Shown here: positions 18,116 to 27,112 of the stretch, piece after piece
How the letters are laid out: the number at the start of each line of letters is the position of its first letter
Position numbering within the stretch: the stretch's first letter is position 1
Source: Aquimarina sp. ERC-38
GTDB lineage: Bacteria > Bacteroidota > Bacteroidia > Flavobacteriales > Flavobacteriaceae
NCBI RefSeq assembly: GCF_026222555.1
Contig: NZ_CP098511.1
Coordinates: 4,321,501 to 4,385,500 of the forward strand
DNA: 64,000 nucleotides
Direction: 5' to 3'
Made by a program: the position numbers and the translations under genes
The notes under the pieces: generated by a model
What the model saw: the letters and a program-made list of their open reading frames with translations, nothing else
Database searches by the model: none
Told to the model about the DNA's origin: nothing

Positions 18116-19228
18116 ATGCCGGTAAGATTACATAGACTAACGCTACTTTTGTCAATACTATCGTTAATGATAGGTTGTAAAAGTAGCGTTACTTTTTTTA
18201 GTAATCCGGAAATTCAATTTTTGGATGAACATATCGTTACTAATGATTCCATATTCTCTGGTTCTTCTATCGGTGGTTTATCCGGTATTGATTATAACCC
18301 AATTTCTAATCATTTTAACCTGGTTTGCGATGATGCCTATAATCCGAGGTTTTATCAAGCTAATATTGCTTTTAAAGATTTTAAAATTGACACTATTATA
18401 TTTGAAAAACTGACTAAGTTTGATACTACTTCTCAACTATTGGTAAATCGAAATGTATTAGATTTAGAAGGTATACGAATGTTTGATAATACGTTTCTTT
18501 TTTCTAGTGAAGGTTCCATTAATTATCAAAAAGAGCCTAGTATATTTCAAACGGACCGTAATGGAAAAATACTTTATTCTTACACACTTCCCTCCTATTT
18601 TTTAGCAGATAGTACGGCCATAAATCAACCTCGTCACAACGCGGTTTTTGAAGGTATTACTGTTTCTTTTGATAAAAAAGGCTTTTGGGCAGCGACAGAG
18701 CTTCCGCTGGAAAAAGACGGATACGAACCTTCATATAACTCTAACGGAGCACCTGTTCGTTTGACTTATTTTGATTTTAAGTTAAAAAAAGCAATAAAGC
18801 AGTTTATTTATTCTTTAGATAAACTATCAAAAGACCCAAAAGGTACATTTGCGGTAAACGGTGTAACCGAAATACTTCAAATTTCAAAAAAACAATTTTT
18901 AGTTCTGGAAAGAGAATATGTTGCAGGTTATGGTACCCAAGGAAACAACGTTCGGATTTACCTGGCAGACTTTACAAACGCTACTAATACATTAAACGAC
19001 GTAGTTTTAAAAGAAAAACATATTCCAGCAACTAAAAAACTACTATTTACTTTTGAAAGCGTTCGGTCACAACTTACTCGTCAAATCGTAGACAATCTGG
19101 AAGGAATGACCTTTGGCCCTAAATTGCCAAACGGAAATTTATCCTTACTTTTAGTAGCAGATAATAATTTTAATCCCCCTGCACAGCAATTAAACCAGTT
19201 TATTTTATTGGAACTTAAATTTAACTAG
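18116..19228 (+). CDS. Phytase-like esterase-domain lipoprotein
   Basis: A 370-residue protein with a lipoprotein signal (LSLMIGCKSS, Cys21). The rest fits the esterase-like activity of phytase family (PF13449 type), a beta-propeller-like fold: SIGGLSGIDYNP, FNLVCDDA, LDLEGIRMFDN, FEGITVSFD, FWAATELPLEKDG and IVDNLEGMTFGP are characteristic. Substrate is uncertain. Starts 32 bases after the GH5 gene and ends one base before the histidine phosphatase start, so a three-gene transcript is likely. Confidence 0.85.
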   Translation: MPVRLHRLTLLLSILSLMIGCKSSVTFFSNPEIQFLDEHIVTNDSIFSGSSIGGLSGIDYNPISNHFNLVCDDAYNPRFYQANIAFKDFKIDTIIFEKLTKFDTTSQLLVNRNVLDLEGIRMFDNTFLFSSEGSINYQKEPSIFQTDRNGKILYSYTLPSYFLADSTAINQPRHNAVFEGITVSFDKKGFWAATELPLEKDGYEPSYNSNGAPVRLTYFDFKLKKAIKQFIYSLDKLSKDPKGTFAVNGVTEILQISKKQFLVLEREYVAGYGTQGNNVRIYLADFTNATNTLNDVVLKEKHIPATKKLLFTFESVRSQLTRQIVDNLEGMTFGPKLPNGNLSLLLVADNNFNPPAQQLNQFILLELKFN

Positions 19229-19229
19229 T

Positions 19230-19754
19230 ATGTATAAAGCACTCATTCTGCTTCCGTTTTTACTATTTCTTTTTGCCTGTCAGCAAATTAAAAAGGTAGA
19301 TCAACCATCAGAAAAATCACAGGATAAAACCACTACTTACTATTTTATCAGACATGCCGAAAAGGAACTTCAAGGGGGTAATCCTGATCTTACGGAAGAA
19401 GGAAAGCAACATGCCAAAAAATGGGGTTCATACTTTACTAATAAAAACTTGGATGCTATTTACAGTACCGATTATAACCGAACCCAACAAACCGCACAGA
19501 TAATTGCGGATCAATTAAACCTTAGCGTAACAAGTTATAATCCAAATGATAGTTATACGGAAAATTTTAAACAAAACACTCATCATAAAAATGTCCTGGT
19601 GGTAGGACATAGTAATACCATTCCTGATTTTGCTAATACTATTATTGGAGAACATAAATTTTCAGATATATCTGAGGATGACTATGATCAGCTTATCACT
19701 ATTACAATTAAAGATTCAACCGTTACCAGTTCAATAGCTACTATAAATAACTAA
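19230..19754 (+). CDS. Histidine phosphatase (SixA/PGM-like) lipoprotein
   Basis: A 174-residue protein with lipobox LLFLFAC (Cys17) and a histidine phosphatase domain. The phosphate-accepting His42 lies in YYFIRHAEK (RHA variant of RHG), followed by DLTEEGKQHAKKWG, YSTDYNRTQQTA and the second catalytic His in VVGHSNTIP. The short length resembles SixA-type phosphatases, but the lipid anchor places it outside the cytoplasm. Starts one base after the phytase-like gene, suggesting joint work on extracellular phosphoesters; this pairing is inference. Confidence 0.87.
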   Translation: MYKALILLPFLLFLFACQQIKKVDQPSEKSQDKTTTYYFIRHAEKELQGGNPDLTEEGKQHAKKWGSYFTNKNLDAIYSTDYNRTQQTAQIIADQLNLSVTSYNPNDSYTENFKQNTHHKNVLVVGHSNTIPDFANTIIGEHKFSDISEDDYDQLITITIKDSTVTSSIATINN

Positions 19755-19768
19755 CCTTTGAAGTAAAT

Positions 19769-20536
19769 CTAACAACAATCCTGTTCAAAAAACACCCTGA
19801 TATTTTCTGTGTTTATTTCAGATAATAATTTCAGCTTTCCAGCTTCATATAACTTGTCTAATTGATGTAGCGAAATTGAAAGATCATCTGTTTTGTAATT
19901 TTTATAATCTACAAATCGAATCCCCTTGATCACCCTAGGATTAAAAGCCTCCCTAAATCGGATACCCCCGCCATTTACCGCATATTGATATGCCAGGTAA
20001 TCTATGGTAAAATTTTCTTTATGAATCCAATATAAAAATACATCTTCAAAATCGGTTCCGCCACCTTCCTGGATAAAAGTTACTTCTACTTTATAATAAG
20101 GTTGATATTTGATCGTACCCTCCCCAATCAACTTTTTATTAACCGCCGGGGCATTAAGTCCGAAAGGTAAAGAAGCAAAATAATGTACCGAATTTACTCC
20201 ATCGCTTATACGGGTTAACAAAGAATCAGTTACCAATTGCGGACAGTGATCCAGGTATCGTTCTAGTCCATTATTAGATACAATATCTTGCAGTAAACCT
20301 TCAGGTTTTATTACTGTTCTTTCTAAACGGTAGGCTCCTAAGTTACGCCAACTTTGATATTGATTTCCCCTAAAAGTAAATTGAATGGTTGCTTTATCGA
20401 ATAACGCACCGCCAGCTTTTTCTATAGCTTTATCAATAATTTTATCTGCACTTACCTGTGCATTAAGAGTATTGGTAATTCCAAGAATTATTAATATTAA
20501 ATATACAATTTGTACTATCTTTTTTATCTTTTTCAT
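19769..20536 (-). CDS. DUF6503 family exported protein
   Basis: A 255-residue protein with signal peptide (cleavage near TLNAQV). The mature part begins SADKIIDKAIEKAGG and contains IQFTFRGNQY, SWRNLGAYRLER and DVFLYWIHKENFTIDYLAY, consistent with a LolA-like beta-sandwich fold of the Bacteroidota DUF6503 type. It ends in Cys-Cys. Function unknown. Converges on the histidine phosphatase gene with a 14-base gap, so the two strands share a termination region. Confidence 0.7.
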   Translation of the reverse strand: MKKIKKIVQIVYLILIILGITNTLNAQVSADKIIDKAIEKAGGALFDKATIQFTFRGNQYQSWRNLGAYRLERTVIKPEGLLQDIVSNNGLERYLDHCPQLVTDSLLTRISDGVNSVHYFASLPFGLNAPAVNKKLIGEGTIKYQPYYKVEVTFIQEGGGTDFEDVFLYWIHKENFTIDYLAYQYAVNGGGIRFREAFNPRVIKGIRFVDYKNYKTDDLSISLHQLDKLYEAGKLKLLSEINTENIRVFFEQDCC

Positions 20537-20900
20537 ATGAAGAATTTTGCTAAGTATTTAGCGAACTTTTATTTTGCCGTAATAAGATAAGAAAACTTAC
20601 GTCATACGATTGTTTTAAAGTACACTTCTGCCTTTTTACTAACTTGATATTATCTTAGTATTAACATTAACAAACATATAATTTTAGGTATTAGTGTTAG
20701 TTCTTAAAAATAAACTTATCAATATAACAGCCTTCATCTTAAGAATAGGAATTAATTATATTTCTACTCTTAAATATTAGTTCGCAACTCTTTAAAACAA
20801 AGTTTTGCCAGTAAAGGTTTACTACATTCTATCTATAATACAAAGATGCTTTTTGTAGCTTTGCATTTTTAAAAGACCAAAATATAAGAACACTTATAGC
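20537..20900. other. 364-base divergent intergenic region
   Basis: AT-rich region between DUF6503 (minus) and smpB (plus). It holds the candidate smpB -7 box at 20856-20863. No small gene, RNA gene or strong hairpin was recognised. Confidence 0.5.
20856..20863 (+). promoter_or_regulatory. Candidate -7 box of smpB (TAGCTTTG)
   Basis: Exact TAnnTTTG match, 37 bases before the smpB ATG. No clear -33 element. Confidence 0.45.
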
Positions 20901-21359
20901 ATGCTGCAACAAAATGTAAATATATTAAACCGAAAGGCAAAATTCGAATATGAATTTCTTGATACTTACGTTGCAGGAATAAAACTGGTTGGCACTGAAA
21001 TTAAAGCTATTCGGGAAGGAAAGGCCAGTATTGCAGAGAGTTTTTGTGAATTTCATAACGGAGGTGAACTTTTTGTAATTAATATGCATATTCAGGAGTA
21101 TTCGCATGCTTCACATTTTAACCATAATCCTAAAAGCGAACGTAAATTACTTTTAAACAAAAGGGAATTACGAAAACTAGAAAAAGAAGTTAAAAATTCA
21201 GGATTAACAATTGTACCTACCCGACTTTTTATTAATGAACGAGGTTTTGCTAAATTAAAAATTGCACTGGCAAAGGGTAAAAAATTATATGATAAACGAG
21301 AAACTATTAAAGATCGGGATAATAAACGTGCCCTGGATCGTATAAAAAAGAATTTTTAA
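20901..21359 (+). CDS. smpB: SsrA-binding protein SmpB
   Basis: A 152-residue tmRNA-binding protein for trans-translation rescue of stalled ribosomes. Motifs: NRKAKFEYEFLDTYVAGI, VGTEIKAIREGKASI, HIQEYSHASHFNHNPKSERKLLL, and the basic C-terminal tail GKKLYDKRETIKDRDNKRALDR with KK. Full length. No tmRNA gene is seen nearby. The gene is single, with a candidate TAGCTTTG box upstream. Confidence 0.96.
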   Translation: MLQQNVNILNRKAKFEYEFLDTYVAGIKLVGTEIKAIREGKASIAESFCEFHNGGELFVINMHIQEYSHASHFNHNPKSERKLLLNKRELRKLEKEVKNSGLTIVPTRLFINERGFAKLKIALAKGKKLYDKRETIKDRDNKRALDRIKKNF

Positions 21360-21424
21360 GTTGAATTGAAGTGGCTTGATTAACCATCTATTTAAAAACT
21401 GCCTAGTCCTTTCTTTAGATATAC

Positions 21425-22111
21425 TTATATTTTGAGCATTACGTTCAAATTAACATCGTTGATATTAAATTTAGCTGTTCTATTTTCAATAAATACTAGA
21501 TTACCATACATAGGTTTTCCAATAATTCCAGCAACATTATTACAAAAATCTGGGTAATCTTTTAGAATTGAATAGTTATCGTCAAAGTTTAGATATTCCT
21601 TTAAATCTTTATCTGTAATAAAATCTTTTTGTAGATTAATAACATCAATGCAAATGATCAATTTATAATTATTTAATGTTACTAAATCTCGGTATGTTTT
21701 TTCTTTATTTGTTATTTTCGATAATTGAGGAATAAAATTCGTAATTGAAGTACAATAGGAATTCTGTTGATTTCCGTAATAGCCATTTCTCTTAAACAAA
21801 TTTATTCTGTCATTTAATTCTTTCTCTATCGGGTTTATTTTTTTTACTTCAAAAATTATATTTTCACTTTCAGATTTCACCAACCAGTCAGGGGTTTTTC
21901 CATTTATTTTAGGTTCATAAATAACCTCTGAAAATAATTGATTTAAAGTATAGCCAAATTCCATTTCAGAAAAAATTGATAGTATGTTAATTTCATTTTT
22001 TTCTTTAATTAATTTCCTTGAAAATATTCCGTCATAGTTTAGATCTAAGAACTTAAGATTTCTTCTATAATCAGATTTATTATTAAGAATTTTCTTAGCT
22101 ATTTCGTTCAT
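21425..22111 (-). CDS. Unknown protein with PD-(D/E)XK nuclease-like signature
   Basis: A 228-residue cytoplasmic protein I do not recognise as a named family. A possible PD-(D/E)XK core is visible: acidic residues in a helix (Glu49/Glu51 in IFSEMEFGY), Pro74-Asp75 (KTPDWLV), then Glu88-Val89-Lys90 (IIFEVKK). This is the spacing seen in restriction-type and repair nucleases. It is lysine/asparagine rich and visibly more AT-rich than smpB and pcm on either side, hinting at horizontal gain. No methylase or toxin partner is adjacent. Nuclease activity is a hypothesis only. Confidence 0.55.
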   Translation of the reverse strand: MNEIAKKILNNKSDYRRNLKFLDLNYDGIFSRKLIKEKNEINILSIFSEMEFGYTLNQLFSEVIYEPKINGKTPDWLVKSESENIIFEVKKINPIEKELNDRINLFKRNGYYGNQQNSYCTSITNFIPQLSKITNKEKTYRDLVTLNNYKLIICIDVINLQKDFITDKDLKEYLNFDDNYSILKDYPDFCNNVAGIIGKPMYGNLVFIENRTAKFNINDVNLNVMLKI

Positions 22112-22166
22112 TGTAATGCTTACAACCTTAATTTATAATTTTAAAAGTGGCAAAACTAAGAACTAT

Positions 22167-22814
22167 TTAATTCTTATTCTCTAAAAGTGGTACAAATCTA
22201 AATTCTCCAAATTCGTGCTTTTCAAATTTAGTTTCACTTTTACGAACAAATAATGTCATAATTTGCGGATCATTACCTACGGGAATGACCAGGCGCCCAC
22301 CGATTTTTAATTGCGCCAACAGGGGATTGGGAACAAAAGGGGCTCCTGCGGTTACAATAATGCCATCAAAAGGTGCATACCGATCCAGGCCTTTGTACCC
22401 GTCACCAAAAGAAAGGTGCTTTGGGCGGTAGCCTAATTTAGGTAAAAAGAGTTTAGCTTTTTTAAACAGTTCCTTTTGTCGTTCAATACTATATACTTTT
22501 ACCCCTAATTCACATAGAACCGCCGTTTGAAATCCGGAACCGGTTCCAATTTCAAGAACCCTGTCTCCCGGCTTAATTTCTAACAATTCTGTTTGAAAAG
22601 CAACGGTATAAGGTTGAGAAATAGTTTGATTTGCACCAATAGGAAATGCTTTATCTTGATAGGCATGGTCTTCAAACCCTGAATCCATAAATAAATGCCT
22701 GGGAATTTTACCAATAGCATTTAGTATGGAAGTATCTTCAATTCCTTTTTCCATTAAAATAGTAAGCAATTGTTTGCGCTTACCAGCATGTTTTAATGTA
22801 TCGCGGTAGATCAT
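22167..22814 (-). CDS. pcm: Protein-L-isoaspartate O-methyltransferase
   Basis: A 215-residue SAM-dependent repair enzyme that methylates isoaspartyl residues in damaged proteins. Motifs: RHLFMDSGFEDHAYQDKAFPIG, ISQPYTVAFQTELL, motif I VLEIGTGSGFQTAVL, then GDGYKGLDRYAPFDGIIVTAGAP and GGRLVIPVG. No signal peptide. Minus strand, following the nuclease-like gene in coordinate order, with 55 bases between; transcription runs from pcm into that gene. Confidence 0.95.
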   Translation of the reverse strand: MIYRDTLKHAGKRKQLLTILMEKGIEDTSILNAIGKIPRHLFMDSGFEDHAYQDKAFPIGANQTISQPYTVAFQTELLEIKPGDRVLEIGTGSGFQTAVLCELGVKVYSIERQKELFKKAKLFLPKLGYRPKHLSFGDGYKGLDRYAPFDGIIVTAGAPFVPNPLLAQLKIGGRLVIPVGNDPQIMTLFVRKSETKFEKHEFGEFRFVPLLENKN

Positions 22815-22947
22815 TTGAAATGTAGCAGTTAAGAAGTTAAAATTACATAAAGATTCTTAATTTTTACTAACAATTTTAAGAAAATTTTAGCTTTTTTTAT
22901 ATCTTCTTATTTTTGAAAGTATTATGACTTTACCTGTCAAATAATAT

Positions 22948-22955
22948 TATTTTTG
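22948..22955 (+). promoter_or_regulatory. Candidate -7 box (TATTTTTG)
   Basis: Exact TAnnTTTG match 15 bases before the ATG of the Gfo/Idh/MocA gene, implying a short leader. No -33 TTTG at the expected distance. Confidence 0.45.
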
Positions 22956-22970
22956 TGAAAAACCAAACAT

Positions 22971-23930
22971 ATGCTAAAAGCAGGAGTGTTGGGTGCGGGA
23001 CACCTGGGTAAAATTCATCTTCGCTTGTTACAACAATCCGAATTATATGACCTTATCGGATTTTATGATTCTGATCAAAAAAATGCAATGCAGGTTGCAA
23101 AAGAATACGGATATCCTCTGGTAGCTTCTATTAAAGAACTGATTGACATCGTAGAAGTAGTGGTTATCGTAACCCCTACTCTTTTTCATTTTGACGTGGC
23201 AAAACAAGCTATTCTTGCCGGAAAACATGTATTTATAGAAAAACCGATTACAAATACGGTAGCAGAAGCCGAGGAACTGATTGCGTTGGCAAAACAGCAA
23301 CAAGTATTAGGGCAAGTAGGTCATGTAGAACGTTTTAACCCGGCTTTTACTGCTGTTTTCGGACAAATTAACAACCCAATGTTTATTGAAGCACATCGAT
23401 TATCTGAATTTAATCCCAGGGGTACGGATGTCCCGGTAGTTTTAGATTTAATGATTCATGACCTGGATGCTATACTCAGTGTAGTTGATGCTCCTATTAA
23501 AAATATCAGTGCCAGCGGTGTTTCTGTGATAAGCGAAACCCCGGATATTGCTAATGCTCGTATTGAATTTGAAAACGGATGCGTAGCCAATTTAACGGCA
23601 AGCCGAATTTCCTTAAAAAATATGCGCAAATCGCGTTTTTTTCAAAAGGATGCTTATATTTCTATTGATTATTTTGAAAAAAAATGCGAAGTGGTCAAAA
23701 TGAAAGAAGCCCCGGAACAACCGGATGATTTTGCTATGATTTTACAAAATGCAGAAGGGGTAAAAAAACAAATTTATTTTGATAACCCTCATGTAGCAGA
23801 AAATAATGCTATCCTAGATGAACTGGAATCTTTTGCAAAAGCAATTAAGGAAGGTACTGTACCGGTAGTAACTTTAAAAGACGGAAAGCGGGCATTATCT
23901 GTAGCTTATCAGATTATGAATTGTTTTTAA
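22971..23930 (+). CDS. Gfo/Idh/MocA family NAD(P)-dependent oxidoreductase
   Basis: A 319-residue Rossmann-fold oxidoreductase. N-terminal nucleotide motif GVLGAGHLGKIH, the family lysine in FIEKPITNTVAEAEE, and a C-terminal alpha/beta domain with VLDLMIHDLDAILS carrying the catalytic-region His. Members act on sugars, inositols or related ketones; the substrate is not readable here. First gene of a three-gene plus-strand operon with 3-hydroxyacyl-CoA dehydrogenase (31-base gap) and DUF1015, an arrangement I recall as common in Flavobacteriales. Confidence 0.88.
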   Translation: MLKAGVLGAGHLGKIHLRLLQQSELYDLIGFYDSDQKNAMQVAKEYGYPLVASIKELIDIVEVVVIVTPTLFHFDVAKQAILAGKHVFIEKPITNTVAEAEELIALAKQQQVLGQVGHVERFNPAFTAVFGQINNPMFIEAHRLSEFNPRGTDVPVVLDLMIHDLDAILSVVDAPIKNISASGVSVISETPDIANARIEFENGCVANLTASRISLKNMRKSRFFQKDAYISIDYFEKKCEVVKMKEAPEQPDDFAMILQNAEGVKKQIYFDNPHVAENNAILDELESFAKAIKEGTVPVVTLKDGKRALSVAYQIMNCF

Positions 23931-23961
23931 ATCTACTATTTACACAAATTAATCATTTATT

Positions 23962-24852
23962 ATGAATAAAATTGTTGTTATTGGCGCCGGAACTATGGGC
24001 AATGGCATTGCTCATACCTTTGCTCAATATAATTACCAGGTAACGCTGGTAGATACTTCTTCAACGGCACTGGAAAGCGGAATGGCGAATATTACTCATA
24101 ACCTGGACCGTATGGTTCAAAAGGAAAAGATTACTGATAAAGTAAAAGAACAAACTTTAGCTAATCTTATTACAGCTACTTCATTATCCAAATGTGTAGA
24201 AGATGCTGATTTGGTAGTGGAAGCTGCAACCGAAAATCTGGATGTTAAACTGGCTATTTTTAAAGAATTAGACAACTTATGTCCTGAAAAATCAATTTTA
24301 GCTTCTAATACCTCGTCTATTTCTATCACTCAAATTGCAGCGGTTACGCAACGGCCGGAAAAAGTCATTGGCATGCATTTTATGAACCCGGTTCCTATAA
24401 TGAAACTAGTGGAAGTCATTAAAGGTTATTCCACTTCAGAAGAAGTGCTACAGGAAATTATGGAACTTTCTCAAAAACTTCAAAAAGAACCTGTTTTAGT
24501 CAATGACTACCCCGGATTTGTAGCTAATCGTATTTTAATGCCTATGATTAATGAAGCCATAGAGACCTTATATCATGGAGTAGCAGGCGTTCCGGAGATT
24601 GATACAGTCATGAAATTAGGTATGGCACATCCTATGGGGCCTTTACAATTGGCTGATTTTATCGGATTAGATGTATGCTTATCTATTCTGGAAGTATTGT
24701 ACCGTGGGTTTAAAAATCCGAAATATGCACCTTGCCCGTTATTAGTAAACATGGTTCGAGCCGGAAAATACGGGGTAAAAAGCGGAGAAGGTTTTTACAA
24801 TTATTCAACTTCTCGTAAAGCAGAAGTAGTGGCGAATCAGTTCAAAAGGTAA
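23962..24852 (+). CDS. 3-hydroxybutyryl-CoA (3-hydroxyacyl-CoA) dehydrogenase
   Basis: A 296-residue NAD-dependent dehydrogenase acting on 3-hydroxyacyl-CoA. NAD motif VVIGAGTMGNGIAHTFAQ, catalytic-region SNTSSISITQIA and HFMNPVPIMKLVEVI (catalytic His), NDYPGFVANRILMPMINEA, and C-terminal PMGPLQLADFIGLDVCL. It is the stand-alone short form (Hbd/PaaH type), without an enoyl-CoA hydratase domain. Gap to the DUF1015 gene is nine bases. Role in beta-oxidation, butanoate or phenylacetate pathway cannot be chosen from context. Confidence 0.93.
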   Translation: MNKIVVIGAGTMGNGIAHTFAQYNYQVTLVDTSSTALESGMANITHNLDRMVQKEKITDKVKEQTLANLITATSLSKCVEDADLVVEAATENLDVKLAIFKELDNLCPEKSILASNTSSISITQIAAVTQRPEKVIGMHFMNPVPIMKLVEVIKGYSTSEEVLQEIMELSQKLQKEPVLVNDYPGFVANRILMPMINEAIETLYHGVAGVPEIDTVMKLGMAHPMGPLQLADFIGLDVCLSILEVLYRGFKNPKYAPCPLLVNMVRAGKYGVKSGEGFYNYSTSRKAEVVANQFKR

Positions 24853-24861
24853 TATCAATTA

Positions 24862-26097
24862 ATGGCAAAAATACTTCCATTTAAAGCAGTACGCCCTCCG
24901 CGAGATAAAGTAGCTCTGGTAGCTTCGCGCTCTTATCAAAGTTATACTCCCGAAGAACGGGATTCCCGTATGGACTATAACCCGTATTCTTTTTTACATA
25001 TCGTTAACCCTGGATATAAGTTCCAACAGGAAATTTCCGGCGAACAGCGATACACTTTGGTTCGTAATCGATATTTAGAGTTTAAGGAAGAAAATACCTT
25101 GCAACAGGATGCAACAGCTATGTATTATATCTACAAGATTATTAACCGTGAAGGAGAGTCTTTTTGTGGGATTATTGCTGCAGCCAGTACTTCGGATTAT
25201 GAAAATAACGTAATTCGTAAACATGAAAACACACTTTCTGAACGAGAAACGGTTTTTAAAGATTATTTAAAAACTGTTGGTTTTAATGCAGAACCGGTTC
25301 TACTAACTTATGCGGATAATAAAGAAATACAAAATGTACTAGAGCAAATTTGTAAAGAACGTCCGGAGTATGAATTTACCACTACCTATAGAGATACCCA
25401 TTATCTGTGGATGCTAAGCGAACCTGTAACTGTCGCGATTATAGAACAAATTTTTGATAAAATCCCGGTATTGTATATAGCGGATGGACATCATCGGTCG
25501 GCTTCCTCCTATCTACTTTCTAAGGATATTTCCGAAAACTCAGATGGAAAAAAGAAAGAATCGTATGATTATTTTATGAGTTATCTTATCCCGGAATCCC
25601 AGCTTCGTATTTACGAATACAACCGTCTGGTAAAAGATTTAAACGGATTGACCAAAGAAGCATTTTTAATAAAACTTGACTTCTGGTTTCGTATTGAAAA
25701 TCGAGGCCTGGAAGTTTATCAGGCATCCAAAGAACATCATTTTAGTATGTACCTAGATGGCGAATTTTATTCGTTATACTTACGTAAAACTAGATATACC
25801 TTTGATAACGCACTTGACAAACTGGATGCCCAGATTTTATTTCAGACAGTATTGGACCCAATTCTGGATATCAAAGATTTACGAACGGACACCCGAATTG
25901 AATATTCACATGGTAAGAATGGTATTGTATATATTAAAAGCCTAGTAGATAAAGGTGAATTTGCCGTGGGATTCCACCTTTTTCCAGCAACTGTCGAACA
26001 AATGAGAGCCATTGCAGACCAAGGACTAGTTATGCCTCCTAAAAGCACGTACATCGAACCGAAATTAAGAAGTGGGGTCACGATTTATGAGTTTTAA
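24862..26097 (+). CDS. DUF1015 family protein
   Basis: A 411-residue cytoplasmic protein of the DUF1015 family. Recognisable blocks: ILPFKAVRPPRDKVA at the N-terminus, YNPYSFLHIVNPG, the conserved YIADGHHRSASSYLL, and the C-terminal GLVMPPKSTYIEPKLRSGV. Function is not established; family members often sit near amino-acid metabolism genes. Third gene of the operon. The IS30 remnant begins about 70 bases after its stop, so the operon end borders the accessory island. Confidence 0.88.
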   Translation: MAKILPFKAVRPPRDKVALVASRSYQSYTPEERDSRMDYNPYSFLHIVNPGYKFQQEISGEQRYTLVRNRYLEFKEENTLQQDATAMYYIYKIINREGESFCGIIAAASTSDYENNVIRKHENTLSERETVFKDYLKTVGFNAEPVLLTYADNKEIQNVLEQICKERPEYEFTTTYRDTHYLWMLSEPVTVAIIEQIFDKIPVLYIADGHHRSASSYLLSKDISENSDGKKKESYDYFMSYLIPESQLRIYEYNRLVKDLNGLTKEAFLIKLDFWFRIENRGLEVYQASKEHHFSMYLDGEFYSLYLRKTRYTFDNALDKLDAQILFQTVLDPILDIKDLRTDTRIEYSHGKNGIVYIKSLVDKGEFAVGFHLFPATVEQMRAIADQGLVMPPKSTYIEPKLRSGVTIYEF

Positions 26098-26167
26098 ATT
26101 TTAATGAAATTTCATTTTAACTGATACTTTTGAACAACTAATTAGAAGAAAAGTTTAAATTCAACAC

Positions 26168-26992
26168 ATAAATGTGACAGCTTAGCTGTTGATAAAAAGC
26201 CCCTACCATAGTTTTAGCCCTAGGGCTAAAACTATGGTAGAGTAGCGAAAAATCTCATACCTTTGGGTTGGAAAACTTAAAGAATATAAAGCATTTAACG
26301 CTGGAGGAAAATTACAAAATATCAGTACTTGCAAAACTTGAAATAAAAAAAGTGAAATAGCCCAGGAGTTAGGTCGAAGCCGTTCTACTATATATGCTTT
26401 ATTTGTGTAATCAGGGAAAAAAGTACTAGAAAAGAGGCGGTAAGCAGGTGGGTAGGGGGTGCATCCCTAATAGAAGGGACATAACAGAACGCCCCCCAGT
26501 AGTAGACAAAAAAGAAAGGATAGGTGACCTTGAGATTGACCTGGTGATAGGTAAAGACCATAGAGGTGCCCTTGTCACTATAAATGATAGGGCTACAGGG
26601 ATGCTAAGGATGGGACATATAGAAAACAAATCAGCCCGGGAAGTCCAGGTGAAAACGGAAGAACTACTGGAAGATTGGAAGCCTTTCATTAAAACTATTA
26701 CCAGTGACAACGGGAAGGAGTTTGCAAACCATCAGGAAATAGCAGAGGAGCTTGACATTGATTTTTACTTTGCAAAACCCTACCATAGCTGACAAAGGGG
26801 TGCCAATGAAAACCTCAACGGGCTGATAAGACAATATTTCCCAAAAGGTAGTAGCTTTGCAGAGATAACTAAGGAAGCGGTAGAGAAAGTAGAAAACATT
26901 TTAAACAATAGGCCTAGGAAAAGGTTCGGGTATAAAACACCCAATGAGGTATACGCAACTTTTATCAACAAAACGCAAACTGTCGCATTTAT
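26168..26992 (+). mobile_element. Decayed IS30-family insertion sequence
   Basis: Ends are marked by imperfect terminal inverted repeats: ATAAATGTGACAGCTT (26168-26183) against the reverse complement of 26977-26992, ATAAATGCGACAGTTT, 14 of 16 matching. Between them lies a broken IS30-type transposase. The element lacks an intact reading frame, so it is immobile unless helped in trans. No clear target duplication was found. It forms the left border of the peptide island. Confidence 0.75.
26203..26240. repeat. Perfect 38-bp palindrome
   Basis: The half CTACCATAGTTTTAGCCCT (26203-26221) is followed by its exact reverse complement with no spacer (26222-26240). It lies just inside the left terminal repeat of the IS30 remnant and before the transposase helix-turn-helix. 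As RNA it would form a 19-bp hairpin with essentially no loop. It might be a transcription stop protecting the transposase from read-through, or two inverted ends joined together. Confidence 0.9.
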
Positions 26993-26999
26993 AACTTGA
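26274..26999 (+). pseudogene. IS30-family transposase, broken
   Basis: N-terminal helix-turn-helix is readable from 26274 (LTLEENYKISVLAKLEIKK, AQELGRSRSTIYALF) but has no ATG and ends at TAA 26408-26410. The central part is deleted. The catalytic core resumes near 26448: IPNRRDITERPPVVDKKER, GDLEIDLVIGKDHRGALVTI (first Asp), TSDNGKEF (second Asp), then a TGA (26790-26792) replacing the Trp codon of YHSWQRG, after which GANENLNGLIRQYFPKG (catalytic Glu) and NNRPRKRFGYKTPNEV continue to a stop at 26997-26999. At least three inactivating lesions. Confidence 0.9.
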
Positions 27000-27071
27000 A
27001 TGTAGGTATGATAACTATCTACTCCACATTCTCAATCCCTAAGTGAAAAATTATAAATAACAATAAATAAA

Positions 27072-27106
27072 AAAGACTGCCCAAATAGTTTTTAGACAGC
27101 CTCTTT
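27072..27106 (-). terminator. Probable terminator of the peptide gene
   Basis: On the minus strand, AAAGAGGCTGTC can pair with GGCAGTCTTT with a two-base bulge, followed by TTTTTT and an AT-rich tail. It lies a few bases after the stop of the double-glycine peptide gene. Pairing is imperfect, so confidence is moderate. Confidence 0.5.
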
Positions 27107-27112
27107 GTTTTA

